Shown: positions 56,402 to 64,000 of the stretch, piece by piece | Position numbering within the stretch: the first letter of the stretch is position 1 | Layout of the letters: each line of letters begins with the position of its first letter | Assembly (NCBI RefSeq): GCF_000004195.4 | Contig: NC_030677.2 | Coordinates: 68,596,222-68,660,221, forward strand | Source: Xenopus tropicalis | Taxonomy: Eukaryota > Chordata > Amphibia > Anura > Pipidae | Length of the DNA stretch: 64,000 nt | Direction of reading: 5' to 3' | Made by a program: the position numbers and the translations under genes | Notes under the pieces: model-generated | What the model was told of the DNA's origin: nothing | Databases searched by the model: none | What the model saw: the letters and a program-made list of their open reading frames with translations, nothing else

Positions 56402-56540
56402 TTTAATTCCAGGGTAAAAAAAAGTCTACAAGTATAATTTGAACATGATAGTTATGTTATGCAAGGACAAGAAACTGCCACTGAAAAAGTAACCTTCTTA
56501 TAATCACATTTGCAATGACAGCATCTTATCACAAGAGAAA
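56402..56540 (-). terminator. gar1: Possible gar1 3' UTR with ATTAAA signal
   Basis: Minus-strand ATTAAA at 56407-56402, ~135 bp after the read-through stop. Weak evidence, because the terminal exon is unresolved. Confidence 0.3.
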
Positions 56541-56731
56541 TTAATAAAAAACTGCACCGGAACGCCCATAAAAATGTAAGCTACAACAAAGCTCAAAATC
56601 CTGACAGGAATTAAGAAAAAACTGCCATAACTTGCCTCGAAAGCCACGTCCACCACGAAATCCACCACCTCGGCTTCCTCGAAAACCACCTCCACCACCA
56701 AATCCACCACCTCTTCCACCTCTGAAGCCAC
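56541..56731 (-). CDS. gar1: gar1 coding exon 5: C-terminal GAR repeats, 3' limit uncertain
   Basis: Acceptor CTTTCAG|GT. It encodes 32 residues of FRGG/RGGG repeats, then GCAAGT follows at 56635-56630. Reading through adds '[10 protein letters not shown]...' and stops at 56543-56541. If GC is used as a donor, the exon is 56731-56636. Confidence 0.75.
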
Positions 56732-59700
56732 CTGAAAGCAAACAATTAACATTAGTATTAGAATGATAAATAATGTCTGTAAAGCACTGCTGAAATGTGT
56801 TGGCACTGTATAAATGACAGAAAATAAAATAACAGTATACACAATCAAGAAGCAGAAAAAGGGTTTTCTTGTAAAACCACCCACTAACAAAAGGTGTTTT
56901 TTTGTTTTTTTTAAATCAAGGTTTTAACCTTCAAATACTTAAAAAAATACAATTTTTTATGCAGCTGGTACTGGTACTATATCATTAAGTGGGAGAGTAG
57001 GACTTTGTATCCCAGATGCTTTAATCAGGTCTGTTTTGCTCTGAATTGTCAAGTGCAAAATTTCAAGTATTTTCATTCATATCATCAGTAAATAATTCAA
57101 TGGGCTAATGGTCTCAGAATATCACTGTTTACATTATAATAAAACATAATTAAAAGGTAAACTATGGAAAAATAAGGGAAGCCATAAATCCTAAATAATA
57201 TACAGATTACTATATATTACATAAAAAATGATTATCAAAGCAAAACGAAATAACAGATGGACTATAAAAGTTCCATTGAGAAGAGCAAAGCATCATCCCA
57301 GCACGCTAAAAACATCATATACACATAGAAGCAGCAGGCATCTATATGCAGGTGCATTGGGAACTGGGTTTCTAGAAATACAGATTTTAAAGGGGTTTAA
57401 ATTTATCAATGAGAATATATAGATATGACAATATATTACACTAAAAACCTCAATTTTACATCCCCTGACCAATGTATAAAGCATTTAAATTGGCATTTTT
57501 CCCATATTCTACACCACTGCATCTTACTATACAGTAGAATGTTCAAGCTAGGGCATTCTAGCTGCAACTGAACTACAGAAGTTTAGCAACAATACCACTA
57601 ATGCAGACATTCCAAGAATTTAGTTATAACTCATTCATGTTTCCTTCGAATGGAGCAAGCAGTAAAACAAACCCCTTTCAGAAATCAAAATATGCCAAGT
57701 AATAATTATTTACACAATCCAAAGGCCAGCACGTATGTATGAAGGATGTTTAAACCCTTTACAGTGAGCAATAAAGACATAAAGACATGGCTAGATGCTT
57801 TTTCATAAAACACAACTGCAGTTTTTCTGGCAAGAAGGAAGTCCTACCTCCTAAGAAAACAAGCTACTGCTAGCTCACTATTGGCTTTATAACAGAAGGG
57901 ATTTTAAACAAAAATCACACTTTTAATTTTTTTGATGTTCCTCTTTAGATTACTTTGGAAGAAAACAAAGTAGCAGCACCAAAATAAGCAAACTAACCTC
58001 CACCTCCTCTGCCACCACCTCTGCCACGTCCTCCACCTCTCCCTCCACCTCGTCCACCTCCTCTGGGAGGACCTTTCTCACCAGGAGGCCGAGGTAGAAA
58101 CCTTTGCAGTGGAAGCAACTTTGCTGGGTCAATGTAAAACTGTTGAAGAAGAATACAGTTATATTATAAACAGCAAATGATACATAATCATGCAATGAGA
58201 GCCAAAGACAAGCATGTAGTATTTCTTATACAGACAGTATCAAAAGAAAAAATGATGTAATTGCTAAGCAATAAATAGAGTTTATACCAAAGCAGGGCTG
58301 CCATCAGGGGGGGGTACTCCCCTAAGACATAAAAGTATGATACATGGGTTATAAACGGTGTGGGGCTTAGGGTGGCTCATGGCCAAAATTTAGAACACTC
58401 ATTTAAGTCATTTTAAATATGTATATATTTGTTTCTAATGATATGTGCCACTGGCTTATCACAAAATGAAATGCTGTCATTTTAGGAAGTACAGTTAATT
58501 CTTCTTCTGGCTTGTAAAAGCCATGATACAAACACACAAACCAATGACATACATAAATGATAGGGATAGGTCCAAAGAATGGACAAGTGTATCTTTTACT
58601 CCAATACTTCTTCCTGTTATTCTAAGAACCACCATTTTGTTTTGCTCATTCCTGTGAGTGATTCTATAAACAAGCATGCACAGCATCACTAAATGGTGAA
58701 GATATAAAACAAAAATATTGATATGTTAACACCAAATTAATTAAAATCCTTTGATAGGTCACTTAGAATACGAATTTATTGGTCACATTTTCCTTTAGTT
58801 CCACTTTACTTGGCTACAGCGTTTCATGCGTGTAAGGGAGGCATACTATAAAGACAAACATTAAATAGTTCAACCACAGAGAAATGCTTACCTTCTGTAA
58901 TTTCTTGAATGAAGATGCTTTCATGTTTTCAGAGAGTTTAATAGAAAAATACTTTGAAAATATTAAGGAAGCACTCATAAAAGTTACTGGAGACAATATA
59001 AGAATGTAAGAACCAGTAATTCTTACACAAAAAAATAACATCAAAAATATTTCAGAAGCATATGGAGCCCAATCTACATATTGTGCAAATACACGTGTAG
59101 ATTTAAAGGAGAAGGAAAGGTAAAAACTAAGTAAGCCTTATTAGAAAGGTCATGTAAATACAGCCATAAGCACTCAGCATAAGTCCTCTTTCAAAAGAAA
59201 CAGGATTTGTTGTTTCTTTGTTTTCCTGTGCCATAGTCTGCACAGCTCCCTCCTGCTCCCCCGTCCCTCAAGAATGCTAAGAACTCCCTCCCCCCCCTTA
59301 GGAATGTGTGATCTGAGCCAATCAGCAGGAAGCTTCCTCATAGTCTTATTAACTGAGCATGTACATAGGTCTTGGTCTCGGTGCAGGAGCGAGGCACTAT
59401 GGGACCTTTCTTTACAGAGTTCAGCGGGGTTTTTTTCCTATGAGGCTTCTGATTATCTGAACCAAAGAAATATGGGGAGACTTAAGGGCACTATTGAGAG
59501 AACTGATGGTATGCCTGATTAACTATTTATTAGCCTTTCCTTCTCCTTTAATGAGGTATCAGCTAAAATTAAAAAAAAAAAAAAAAAAGTTCCAATGTTA
59601 AGTGATGTTGACCGTGGAAATAATTTGCTGTAAAGGATACAAAGTCTCTTAGCTGCCCAAATATCTCATCCACTTTTCCAATCTGTTCTTTATTCTCAAG

Positions 59701-60213
59701 GTATATGGGAGCATTGAAATAAGGCACTCTGTTTTCCTGTGTAATGCATTTACACACCACATCATCTTCACATGGATGCATAAATTCCCCAACCTCTGCA
59801 AGACAAAAAGAAATACATGCATATGAGTGGAAGCAGCATAGGGGACACTACAGACATTTGCTTTCAGCTAGAAACTGCTTTGGAGAAGAGATATATACTT
59901 GAAGAATTACAAAAGTGACTGAAGGATGTAGAAAAAAAATGATTATGATTGCAAAACTTTGCAGGAAATCAGAGCAGTCGAAAGACTTGGAAAAAAAAAT
60001 ATACATATAAATATATTTACCAACAACACTCTCAGGAGGACCTTGGTCATATCCTCCTCTGTTGAAGCCTCCACGTCCGCCTCCTCTTCCAAACCCACCT
60101 CTTCCACCACCCTGTCCATAACCTCCACGGCCACCTCCTCTTCCTCCAAAACCACCACCTCCTCTTCCTCCTCCTCCACCTCTGTTAAAGCCTCCTCTCC
60201 CTCGGAATGACAT
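56541..60213 (-). CDS. gar1: H/ACA ribonucleoprotein complex subunit GAR1
   Basis: The CDS joins 60213-60021, 59795-59641, 58951-58892, 58139-57998 and 56731-56541 (read-through stop) with consistent phases 1, 0, 0, 1. Protein: N-terminal Gly/Arg-rich domain 1-~55 ([13 protein letters not shown]...), conserved core ~60-165 ('[13 protein letters not shown]', '[20 protein letters not shown]', '[15 protein letters not shown]', '[16 protein letters not shown]'), and C-terminal GAR domain from ~166. GAR1 binds dyskerin in H/ACA snoRNPs and scaRNPs (pseudouridylation, telomerase RNP) in nucleoli and Cajal bodies. As read through, it is 246 aa against 217 in human. Residues 1-215 end at a GC-type donor, so the last ~31 residues may be intron (see findings). 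Confidence 0.93.
57180..57960. other. gar1 intron before the last coding exon, nothing recognised
   Basis: A partial copy of the 49.5/51.5-kb MITE terminus (ggtctcagaatatcactgtttacattataat...taaaaggtaaact) sits at ~57108-57165; the remainder is plain AT-rich intron. Confidence 0.35.
57998..58139 (-). CDS. gar1: gar1 coding exon 4: end of core and start of C-terminal GAR domain
   Basis: 142 bp, acceptor CAACAG|TT, donor GGAG|GTTAGT. It encodes '[20 protein letters not shown]' then a GGGRGG-rich stretch. Confidence 0.92.
58200..58890. other. gar1 intron between coding exons 3 and 4
   Basis: Contains 'gggctgccatcaggggggggtac' at ~58287-58309, a G-run that looks like repeat debris. No small RNA with recognisable H/ACA or C/D boxes was found. 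Confidence 0.35.
58892..58951 (-). CDS. gar1: gar1 coding exon 3 (60 bp)
   Basis: Acceptor TCAAAG|TA, donor AGAAG|GTAAGC. Twenty residues, [20 protein letters not shown], match the GAR1 core. Confidence 0.93.
59103..59551. mobile_element. T2-like MITE in gar1 intron (between coding exons 2 and 3)
   Basis: TTAA at both borders (59103-59106, 59548-59551) with ends TTAAAGGAGAAGGAAAGG and CCTTTCCTTCTCCTTTAA. Same end family as 55917-56314. The right border is 90 bp from the exon 2 donor, separated by an 18-A tract (~59571-59588). Confidence 0.8.
59641..59795 (-). CDS. gar1: gar1 coding exon 2: core beta-barrel
   Basis: 155 bp, acceptor CTTGCAG|AG, weak donor GACTTT|GTATCC. It encodes '[14 protein letters not shown]' through '[10 protein letters not shown]'. 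The boundary is fixed by the following exon starting YFS. Confidence 0.93.
60021..60213 (-). CDS. gar1: gar1 first coding exon: N-terminal GAR domain
   Basis: 193 coding bp. The ATG at 60213 lies one base after a likely acceptor (TTTCAATAAG|G). It encodes RGG-rich sequence ending '[10 protein letters not shown]', donor TTG|GTAAAT, phase 1. The antisense strand shows a spurious Ser/Thr-rich frame. Confidence 0.93.
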
Positions 60214-60379
60214 CCTTATTGAAAGAATAGTTGGAGCAGTGATTTTTAAGTCATCAATAAAAGTCAAATGTAATGAAACAATAAACATATGTCAGTTTTA
60301 AGCAGTCAGTAGGGTGGCTTTACAATTACCCATACCAATAACCTATAGGACACTATTAAAATTATTATGCAAATACATG

Positions 60380-60600
60380 TACAGGTGCTACTTGGGATAT
60401 TTGAGACTTGGGGTTTTTTTGGATAAGCAGCCTGTTAAATAAAAAAAGGACTGTATTGTGCTCATCATATATTTATGCGAGTCTCGTTACCATCAATGAG
60501 AAGTGATGAACTGTTTGTTAAATTGGACACTATTGGAAATGGCATTCCCACATAATGCTGATTACTGATATTAGGTTTCTGGATAATGCATCTCATACCT
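60380..60600 (+). mobile_element. MITE with CAGGTATAGGA-type ends (copy 6, degenerate)
   Basis: 'tacaggtgctacttgggatatttgagacttgggg' and 'ttaggtttctggataatgcatctcatacct' correspond to the two termini; the interior is shortened and diverged. Confidence 0.5.
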
Positions 60601-60937
60601 ATATGTCTCATGGAACTTTTTCAGCTTCAAATTGATAAGCAAAATGGGGTATTTATAAATGTTAAATAGAGATTGTGTCACTGAACTACATAAAGACAAA
60701 ACTCTTCCAAACAATAAGTAACCCGAAGATCTCCATATGTGTTTGGACTACAACTCCTAGTTTTCTACCAACAGATGTCAAAATGCATGCATTACCATGC
60801 TTGACAAAGAATACTATCTTCGAGGTAGCATTTTGCTATGCAGGGGCAAGCTCATTTAATGTACTAATCCTACAGTGGTGCAGTACAGAGTTAGAATCTA
60901 TATTTGCTGCATTGTGGGGGGAATATATAGTGCAAAG

Positions 60938-61392
60938 TTAAAAGGAAAACTATACCCCCCAGAATGAATACCTAACCAACAGATAGTTTATAATATGCTA
61001 AGTAGGCTATTAAAGAATCTTATCAGTAAATATTGCCCTTTCCCTTGATTCACCATTTAGTGATGGGCTGTGTGCTCCCTCTGAGATCACATGACCAGAA
61101 ATAATGCAACTGTAACAAGAAGTAGTGTGGAAGCAAAAGACAGAACTGTCCACTGAATACATGTGTGCCTTGGCTTGTTTGTGTGCACTGTGAATCTTAT
61201 GATCCCAGGAGGCAGCCCTTAATTCTTGAAATGGCAATTTTCTATTTAGGAGTACCCAATAGCACATACTACTAAAAAAGTATATTTTTATGAAAACGGT
61301 TTATTCAGATGAAGCAGGGTTTTACATATGAGCTTGTTTATGCAATATGTTTTTATAGAGACCTAATTGCTTGGGGGTATAGTTTTCCATTA
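60938..61392 (-). mobile_element. MITE with TTAAAAGGAAAACTATACCC ends (copy 2)
   Basis: Starts at TTAA 60938 and ends 'gggggtatagttttccatta'. The interior is the reverse complement of the element at 15426-15816. Confidence 0.7.
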
Positions 61393-61595
61393 GGTGAAGT
61401 CACCTAAACAGTTAAAAATCATACAGTTTAGCCATGCATTCAAGCAACCAAATAATGATTTCTTTAACGGGTAAAAGATTGTTGAATCTCAGGTAGTCTG
61501 GGCACACAGTTAAGTAGTCATGTCAAACCTCTGTGATCAGTGTAACACTATTTAAATGGAAATCGAACAGAATAATAAAAAATTTTAGTTACATT

Positions 61596-62227
61596 ATGGG
61601 GCACATTCATCAATGTACGATTGAGTCTGAATACTAAAAATTCATATTTTTTCAAAATTTTAGAACGGTGCGTATTTTCTGCGATTTTCTTGTTAATTTG
61701 TGCAACTTTTTCATTCTTTGTGACAATTTGTACGACAAAATCATATTTGTCGCAACGAGTACGAAAGTTTTGGAATTTATTAAAGCTTTGTTATCGTAGC
61801 TTTCCTTTGGCCAGGTCGGAGCTGCAGAGTGCCATTGAGCCCTATGGGAGACTTTCCTTGGGCCGGGTTGGAGCTGCAGAGTGCCATTGAGCCCTATGGG
61901 AGACTTTCCTTGGGCCGGGTTGGAGCTGCAGAGTGCCATTGAGTCCTATGGGAGACTTTCCTTGGGCCGGGTTGGAGCTGCAGAGTGCCATTGAGTCCTA
62001 TGGGAGACTTTCCTTGGGCCAGGTTGGAGCTGCAGAGTGCCATTGAGCCCTATGGGAGACTTTCCTTGGGCCAGGTTGGAGCTGCAGAGTGCCATTGAGC
62101 CCTATGGGAGACTTTCCTTGGGCCAGGTCGGAGCTGCAGAGTGCCATTGAGTCCTATGGGAGGCTTCCAAAATCATGCACAGAAGTTTAACAGTTTTTGC
62201 ACTGTCACTTTGATAAATGTGCCCATA
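61596..62227. mobile_element. MITE (TATGGGGCACATT ends) enclosing a tandem repeat
   Basis: The termini 'tatggggcacattcatcaa' and 'ctttgataaatgtgcccata' are inverted repeats. The short subterminal parts flank a 364-bp tandem array. Confidence 0.7.
61800..62163. repeat. Tandem repeat, 7 copies of a 52-bp unit
   Basis: Units start at 61800, 61852, 61904, 61956, 62008, 62060 and 62112, each 'ctttccttgggcc(a/g)ggt(t/c)gg...agctgcagagtgccattgag(c/t)cctatgggaga'. Period is exactly 52 and copies differ at only a few positions, so the array is young or homogenised. Confidence 0.97.
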
Positions 62228-62743
62228 TTTGTCTGCCATAAACATTTGCTTACATGAAGATGAACTGAACTGCAACTTTAAACAACCCCCTGACACACTT
62301 TGATAGTAAGCATAGTATTAGTTGAAAATCATTTCATGTGCCCATCACTTATGTATATAAGCAATGACATAACTCCATGATCCCCATACTAAATCCAGGC
62401 AATGGATGACAAAATATTATCTGACCAAATAGCACTGGAGGGCCTGGATGTATAATAATGTTAAAATCAATGTTACATGAATTAGTGACCTGTAATGATC
62501 AGGGGTGAAGCACAGAGTGGAAGAATATCGTCACAGGGAAGTATAACCTCCAGCCCTCCATGCAGGCTCAACATCTGTTTGATCCGAGCTAGAGAACAGT
62601 ATTTTAAAACCCAGGATAGCAGTCGTACACCCTTACTTTTCATCTCAACGATCATTGGACTGGACAAATAAAATGAAATGCATGTTTTAAAATGACCATG
62701 ACAGATCGTATCTACCCTCAATTAAGCAATGAGTTACATTTAC

Positions 62744-62900
62744 CTTTAGTTGCGTTTGGCTTCCTGCATGCGGCACTCTGAAACTACCCAGAGTACACTC
62801 CGGCACACGTTCCCACCACTTCCGACTCAACAACACGTGGACTGCGTACATCGTACTTGGGCGCACAGCATTCACGTCATCAAACGGCGCGGCTATTAAA
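62744..62900 (-). promoter_or_regulatory. gar1: gar1 noncoding first exon and core promoter
   Basis: Locally CpG-rich DNA. On the minus strand a donor AAAG|GTAAAT (exon end 62744) gives a plausible 5' UTR exon. Upstream words: ETS-type CACTTCCG (62817-62824), E-box CACGTG (62834-62839) and CRE-like TCACGTCA (62872-62879). The composition fits a housekeeping promoter. The exact start site is not visible. Confidence 0.6.
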
Positions 62901-64000
62901 GGAAACGCGCTTACGTGTTTGTGTCCATTTACTGAACTGAATGAATGGAGTCAATGAGAGCTTCTGTGATTTGGTTAGGGAAAGGCAAAGCTGGACGCAC
63001 CGCAGAAAATAACGCATATATTTAGCTTATTACCGAGCAGCCAGTAATTATGGTACCGCTTGGTATTGTAATTGAACTCAGTTGCTGAACTAAAATACCC
63101 CATTAAAAATGGATTTTACATCGAAAAGCAGTTGAATTAATCCCATTGGGTGTATGTAAAAAATCTTTTGGGGATGGGGCTAGCAAGTAGATAAAATAAT
63201 CATGAGTAATAATTCTCCAATTATTTTTGGCAGCAAGGCACAAATCTAGAGAGTGGGAGGGTAACACACTTAAAAGAAATATGGGAAAGCTGAACTGGTT
63301 ATGGATTTAACTAGCCCAATGGGAGAAAAGAAATGCTATACAGATACAGATATAATTCTGTGTGTGTTGGGGGGTGGAGGTATAGTATAACTATTTCTAA
63401 ATATACAAAATTACTCGCACATAGAACAAAAGTACACAAGGTTTGGACATTGGCCCTTAATCACAGGACTTGACCAATTAATGACAATTACATTTACAAA
63501 TAACTTTTAAAGCACTGAAAATCTTTAATAAATTCATTTTGGAAGGTTGCCTAGAATTATGTTTTTTTTGTATTGGGCAAAAATGTAGTTTTGGGATTGA
63601 CATGTCTTTTAAAGATTCGGTTTGGCCAGGACCATGGATTCGACTGAATCCTGATGAAAAAGGTAGAATCTTGGCCAAATCCCTAACTGAATCCTGGATT
63701 CATGCATCCCTAATTTGCATTAGAGTATCAAAAAGCAGAGGATAAGTCCAGGCAATGAGAACAGGGTAGTGTCCTTTGGCCTTGGCATCTAGAGATCATT
63801 TGCAACTCTACATAAGGATGTTTCAGTGGAGGGTGCAGCTGTTTTAAAGATAGAAAAGTACCAGAAAATTGTTTGCGGGTAGAATTGACTTTGCTTTTAA
63901 AATAGCAAAGTTCCAGGGGCTATGTTTAGACGTGAGTGATTTATTTGGTAAAGGATGAAGAAGTGAGTAGAATATGGTAACCAAGCACCATGGATTGTTT
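62901..64000. other. Upstream flank of gar1
   Basis: No exon recognised. A repeat terminus 'ggattcatgcatccctaa' ends at ~63714 and 'aaagattcggtttggccagg' precedes it (~63611); it complements the fragment at 16224. In mammals CFI lies on this side, but none of it was found. Confidence 0.4.

Larger units (their letters stand above)
60214..62743 (-). other. gar1 5' intron carrying three repeat insertions
   Basis: Intron between the noncoding first exon and the ATG exon. It holds a degenerate MITE (60380-60600), a TTAA MITE (60938-61392) and a MITE with an internal 52-bp tandem array (61596-62227). Confidence 0.6.

Noticed and set aside
59959..60210. Plus-strand Ser/Thr-rich frame
   Set aside because: Antisense of the gar1 Gly/Arg-rich exon; the low complexity is produced by the GGN/AGN codons on the other strand.
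61800..62163. Possible CRISPR-like array because of regular repeats
   Set aside because: Direct head-to-tail 52-bp units without spacers, inside a MITE in a vertebrate genome.
62944..63024. Short plus-strand frame that might be the first exon of cfi
   Set aside because: No clear hydrophobic signal peptide and no supported donor; position alone is not enough.

Overview
The window looks like amphibian genomic DNA, most likely Xenopus (tropicalis more likely than laevis). It has vertebrate split genes with GT-AG introns and is dense in frog-type interspersed repeats: TTAA-flanked T2/Kolobok-like MITEs, hAT- and Harbinger-like MITEs, L2/CR1-like LINE tails and a Ty3/gypsy element. Species assignment is inference; no search was run.

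All recognised host genes lie on the minus strand, so transcription runs from high to low coordinates. From 5' to 3' along that strand they are: gar1 (noncoding first exon near 62.8 kb, coding exons 60.2-56.6 kb; H/ACA snoRNP protein), rrh (seven coding exons, 52.5-40.7 kb; peropsin), lrit3 (four coding exons, 36.0-19.25 kb; leucine-rich-repeat/Ig/FN3 membrane protein) and the first coding exon of a gene I assign to egf (14.65-14.52 kb; signal peptide). This matches the order GAR1-RRH-LRIT3-EGF known from mammals. Exon joins were worked out by hand. Splice phases agree across every rrh and lrit3 exon, giving predicted proteins of 351 aa and 652 aa. For gar1 the phases agree through five coding exons, but the C-terminal end is unresolved.

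Layout. 1-3.6 kb: 3' part of a decayed Ty3/gypsy element, from gag to polypurine tract and LTR start. 4-5.9 kb: decayed Tc1-like transposase, then a CR1/L2-like LINE fragment. 6-14.2 kb: MITEs and unremarkable DNA. 14.5 kb: egf exon 1. 15-19 kb: spacer. 19-36 kb: lrit3, with MITEs in its introns. 36-40.7 kb: spacer with a LINE split by a hAT MITE. 40.7-52.5 kb: rrh, whose intron 3 holds an (AT)n tract, a degenerate tandem array and a LINE ending against a splice donor. 52.6-56.4 kb: spacer with MITEs. 56.5-62.9 kb: gar1. 62.9-64 kb: upstream flank.

lrit3 and rrh are eye-related by family knowledge (ON-bipolar synapse; retinal pigment epithelium opsin), gar1 is housekeeping and egf encodes a growth-factor precursor. 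They are syntenic neighbours, not a pathway. I found no CRISPR array, bacterial operon, rRNA or tRNA gene. The most interesting points are transposon-host junctions: a LINE tail at a splice site, MITE-borne NRF1-like sites, a tandem repeat inside a MITE, and an ambiguous gar1 terminal exon.
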